A stretch of DNA of 34,378 bases. Origin: CAZTDD01 sp964612675 (GTDB lineage: Bacteria > Hinthialibacterota > Hinthialibacteria > Hinthialibacterales > JAKPRU01). The notes under the pieces are model-generated. The model did not search any database. It worked only from the letters and a program-made list of their open reading frames with translations, and was not told where the DNA came from. The stretch is taken from the NCBI GenBank assembly GCA_964612675.1, contig CAZTDD010000073.1:1-34378 (forward strand), written 5' to 3'. Of the stretch, positions 31,922-34,378 are shown in pieces (position 1 is the stretch's first letter; every line of letters starts with the position of its first letter). Made by a program: the position numbers and the translations under genes.

Positions 31922-34378
31922 ATGATTAGCATCCATGACATTAAAATGAAGCCCAAATTAATCGGCTTGTTCTTATTGATCGGATTGGTACCGCTCGCAT
32001 TGATCGGTTGGTGGGGAAGCAGTTTGGCCGAAGACGCTCTGATGGAGAACTCGTTCGCCCAGCTGGAAGGCGTACGAGGCATCAAGAAAGCCGAAATTGA
32101 AAAGTACTTTGCGGAACGCCAAGGCGACATGGGCGTTCTCGTGGAAACCGTCTCCACGCTACGGCGCGAGGCGTTCGCAAAACTGACAGCGATTCAGACC
32201 ATAAAGAAAAATCAAATTCAGAAGTACTTTGCGGAACGTCTCGGCGATGTTTCCGTGCTTTCCGGAAATGCAACGGTTGCGGAAGCGGTAGCAGCGTTTG
32301 AAACCGCTTTTAATGAAGACGGCGGAGCAACCGGAGGCAGCCAATGGAGTTCGGTGGAAAGCCACTATGGATCCTGGCTGAAGCAATACAAAGAGGAGTA
32401 TGGTTACTACGATCTCTTCTTGATCGCCGCTGACGGAGATGTGGTGTATACGGTCGCTAAGGAATCGGACCTGGGAGAAAACCTGGTTTTGGGTCAACTT
32501 CGGGACAGCCCGTTGGGGCGTTGTTTCGCGAAGGCGCAGAGCGACCTTTGTTTGGAAGATTTTGCTCCGTATGCACCATCCAATAATGAACCCTGTGCCT
32601 TTGTCGGGGCGCCCGTCGCGAAGAACGGTGCCACAATAGGAGTGATAGCGCTTCAACTGCCGCTCGAAGCGATCAACAACATTATGCAGGAACGAAGCGG
32701 GATGGGAGAAACGGGTGAGTGTTATCTCGTTGGTCCGGACAAACTGATGCGGTCCGATTCGTATCTCGACCCCACGCATCATTCTGTGAAGGCTTCCTTC
32801 GCCGATCCATCCAAGGGGAAAGTTGAAACGGAAGCATCCTCCAAGGCTCTTGCACGAACAAGCGGAGAAGGCGTCATTATCGATTACAACGGCAATCCGG
32901 TTCTCTCTGCCTACGCGCCGCTGGAGCTGGGGGACGATTTGACGTGGGCCGTCATCGCCGAAATCGATGTAGCGGAAGCATTTTGTCCGAAGGATGAGAC
33001 AGGGGAGTATTTCTTCAAGAAATATGTCGACCTGTATGGGTACTACGATCTTTTCCTGTTGAATCCTGACGGATATGTGTTTTATACAGTCACTCAAGAG
33101 GCCGACTATCAGACGAACATGGTTTCGGGTAAGTACAAAGACTCGGGGCTGGGTGAATTAACTCGGGATGTTCTTCAATCCAAAACGTTTGCTCTCGCGG
33201 ATTTCGAGCCCTATGCGCCCAGCAACGGCGAGCCCGCTGCCTTTATCGCGCAACCGGATGTTCACAACGGGAAAGTCGAATTGGTAGTCGCGCTTCAACT
33301 TTCGCTTGAATCGATCAATTCGATTATGCAGGAACGTGAGGGCATGGGGGAAACCGGTGAGACTTACCTCGTGGGTTCCGATAAGTTGATGCGATCGGAC
33401 TCCTATCTCGACCCTGCGAATCACAGCGTGAAGGCCTCGTTCGCGAATCCGTCGAAAGGGAAGGTGGATACGGAGGCGTCGAGCGCTGCGCTCAACGGGA
33501 ACACGGGGAGCAAAGTAATCACTGACTATAACGGCAACCAGGTTCTCTCTGCCTACACACCGGTCGAGATCGGCGATACGACTTGGGGGCTTCTGGCGGA
33601 GATCGATTTGGCCGAAGTCCGTGAGCCGATTGTCGCGTTGCTGCGTTCCACAGTAATCATTGGAATTATCATTGCCGCGATTGTAGCCGTTATCGCGCTG
33701 GTAGTCGCCGCCGGAATTGCTAATCCACTGGTGAAAGGCGTTCGACTGGCGCAGGCCGTGGCGGAAGGGGATCTGACGCAACAGTTGGATGTCGATCAGA
33801 AGGACGAGATCGGCATGCTGGCCGATGCGCTCAACCGGATGTCGGAGGGGCTTCGAGAGGTCCTAGGAGGTATCCAAGAAGCCGCCCAGCAGGTCGCGTC
33901 GAGCAGCGAAGAACTCTCTTCATCCGCTCAGAGCCTCTCCAGTGCCTCCACTGAGCAGGCATCGAGCTTGGAAGAAACCTCCGCTTCGATTGAGGAACTG
34001 GCATCCTCCGTGGACCAAAACGCTGATAGTTCGAAAAACGCCAATGAGATTGCCAAGAAAGCCTCGGAGGATGCGGACCGGGGCGGGAACGCCGTCATAC
34101 AGACCGTTGAATCAATGCGCAAGATCGCGGATCAAATCCAGATTGTCGACGACATCGCGGATCAGACCAATTTACTGGCGCTGAACGCGGCCATCGAAGC
34201 GGCGCGCGCCGGTGAGATGGGCAAGGGGTTTGCGGTCGTAGCCGTGGAGGTGCGCAAGCTGGCGGAGCGCTCTCAACAGGCCGCGAAAGAGATCAGCGAA
34301 CTGGCTCGGAACAGTGTGAAGGACGCCGAGGAGGCCGGGCAGCTGATTCAACAGATTGTGCCCGACATTCAGAAGACG
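31922..34378 (+). CDS. Chemoreceptor (MCP) with duplicated sensor module, truncated by window end
   Basis: The frame stays open for 819 codons to the window end, so the gene is partial. It has a first membrane helix (about 11-30), a helical part with two copies of a KYFAER/GD motif, and two copies of a Cache-like sensor module. YGYYDLF starts at residues 160 and 372 (212 residues apart), and each module then carries FAPYAPSN or FEPYAPSN, MGETGE, LMRSDSYLDP and DYNGN. The second membrane helix is near 577-600, followed by HAMP and the signalling domain with ALNAAIEAARAGE. dCache-type sensors bind small molecules outside the cell; the duplication is not usual. GGAGGAG lies ahead of the ATG. The signalling part shares a 74-base identical DNA block with the first MCP. 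Confidence 0.9.
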   Translation, partial: MISIHDIKMKPKLIGLFLLIGLVPLALIGWWGSSLAEDALMENSFAQLEGVRGIKKAEIEKYFAERQGDMGVLVETVSTLRREAFAKLTAIQTIKKNQIQKYFAERLGDVSVLSGNATVAEAVAAFETAFNEDGGATGGSQWSSVESHYGSWLKQYKEEYGYYDLFLIAADGDVVYTVAKESDLGENLVLGQLRDSPLGRCFAKAQSDLCLEDFAPYAPSNNEPCAFVGAPVAKNGATIGVIALQLPLEAINNIMQERSGMGETGECYLVGPDKLMRSDSYLDPTHHSVKASFADPSKGKVETEASSKALARTSGEGVIIDYNGNPVLSAYAPLELGDDLTWAVIAEIDVAEAFCPKDETGEYFFKKYVDLYGYYDLFLLNPDGYVFYTVTQEADYQTNMVSGKYKDSGLGELTRDVLQSKTFALADFEPYAPSNGEPAAFIAQPDVHNGKVELVVALQLSLESINSIMQEREGMGETGETYLVGSDKLMRSDSYLDPANHSVKASFANPSKGKVDTEASSAALNGNTGSKVITDYNGNQVLSAYTPVEIGDTTWGLLAEIDLAEVREPIVALLRSTVIIGIIIAAIVAVIALVVAAGIANPLVKGVRLAQAVAEGDLTQQLDVDQKDEIGMLADALNRMSEGLREVLGGIQEAAQQVASSSEELSSSAQSLSSASTEQASSLEETSASIEELASSVDQNADSSKNANEIAKKASEDADRGGNAVIQTVESMRKIADQIQIVDDIADQTNLLALNAAIEAARAGEMGKGFAVVAVEVRKLAERSQQAAKEISELARNSVKDAEEAGQLIQQIVPDIQKT

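Noticed and set aside
1..34378. CRISPR arrays, tRNA or rRNA genes
   Set aside because: No regularly spaced direct repeats of CRISPR type, and no tRNA or rRNA signature, were seen on either strand.

Overview
The window is one strand of a bacterial chromosome of moderate GC content with ordinary bacterial signals: strong AGGAGG-type ribosome binding sites, sigma-70 and sigma-54 promoters, and rho-independent terminators. It encodes type IV pilus motor parts, a radical SAM enzyme, a uroporphyrinogen-decarboxylase-family enzyme, a secreted glycosidase-like protein and a chemosensory cluster. This suits a free-living Gram-negative-type bacterium, perhaps from a poorly cultivated phylum. I cannot name the taxon from sequence alone.

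Layout. (1) 185-7391, plus strand: biotin protein ligase, an M24-like protein that lacks metal ligands, a DUF4911-type small protein, a polytopic glycosyltransferase-like membrane protein and an anchored TPR protein. Several of these overlap by ATGA. (2) 7654-13753, plus strand: a type IV pilus motor operon pilB-pilT-pilB-pilC with its own promoter and a strong terminator. (3) 14098-15273: an MFS transporter, convergent with (4) a minus-strand operon at 15387-19167 (secreted TIM-barrel glycosidase-like protein, DUF4203-like membrane protein, URO-D-family protein). (5) 19400-21020: a patch of toxin-antitoxin debris in which three antitoxins look intact while the RelE-, VapC- and NYN-type toxin partners are cut short. 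(6) 21124-24616, minus strand: a radical SAM/SPASM protein and two unrecognised proteins, with repeats and about 1 kb without recognisable genes. (7) 24808 to the window end, plus strand: an NtrC-family response regulator followed by a thioredoxin-like gene and two paralogous cheW-MCP cassettes. The second MCP runs off the window.

The most striking signal is in region 7. The thioredoxin-like gene and both cheW-MCP cassettes are each preceded by a sigma-54 promoter (GG-N10-GC/GT). Upstream of each promoter is a tandem pair of palindromes of the form TGTTGCATGCAACA. The centre of the promoter-proximal palindrome lies 98.5, 98.5 and 99.5 bp upstream of the -24 GG in the three cases. This looks like a dedicated sigma-54 regulon. 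The sigma-54 activator encoded immediately upstream (24808-26529) is the obvious candidate to bind the palindromes. The regulon outputs are a CheW plus an MCP whose extracytoplasmic part carries three regularly spaced zinc-binding CZB-like units, a second CheW plus an MCP with a tandemly duplicated sensor domain, and a thioredoxin fold that has lost the first active-site cysteine. No CheA or sensor kinase lies in the window, so the input signal is unknown.
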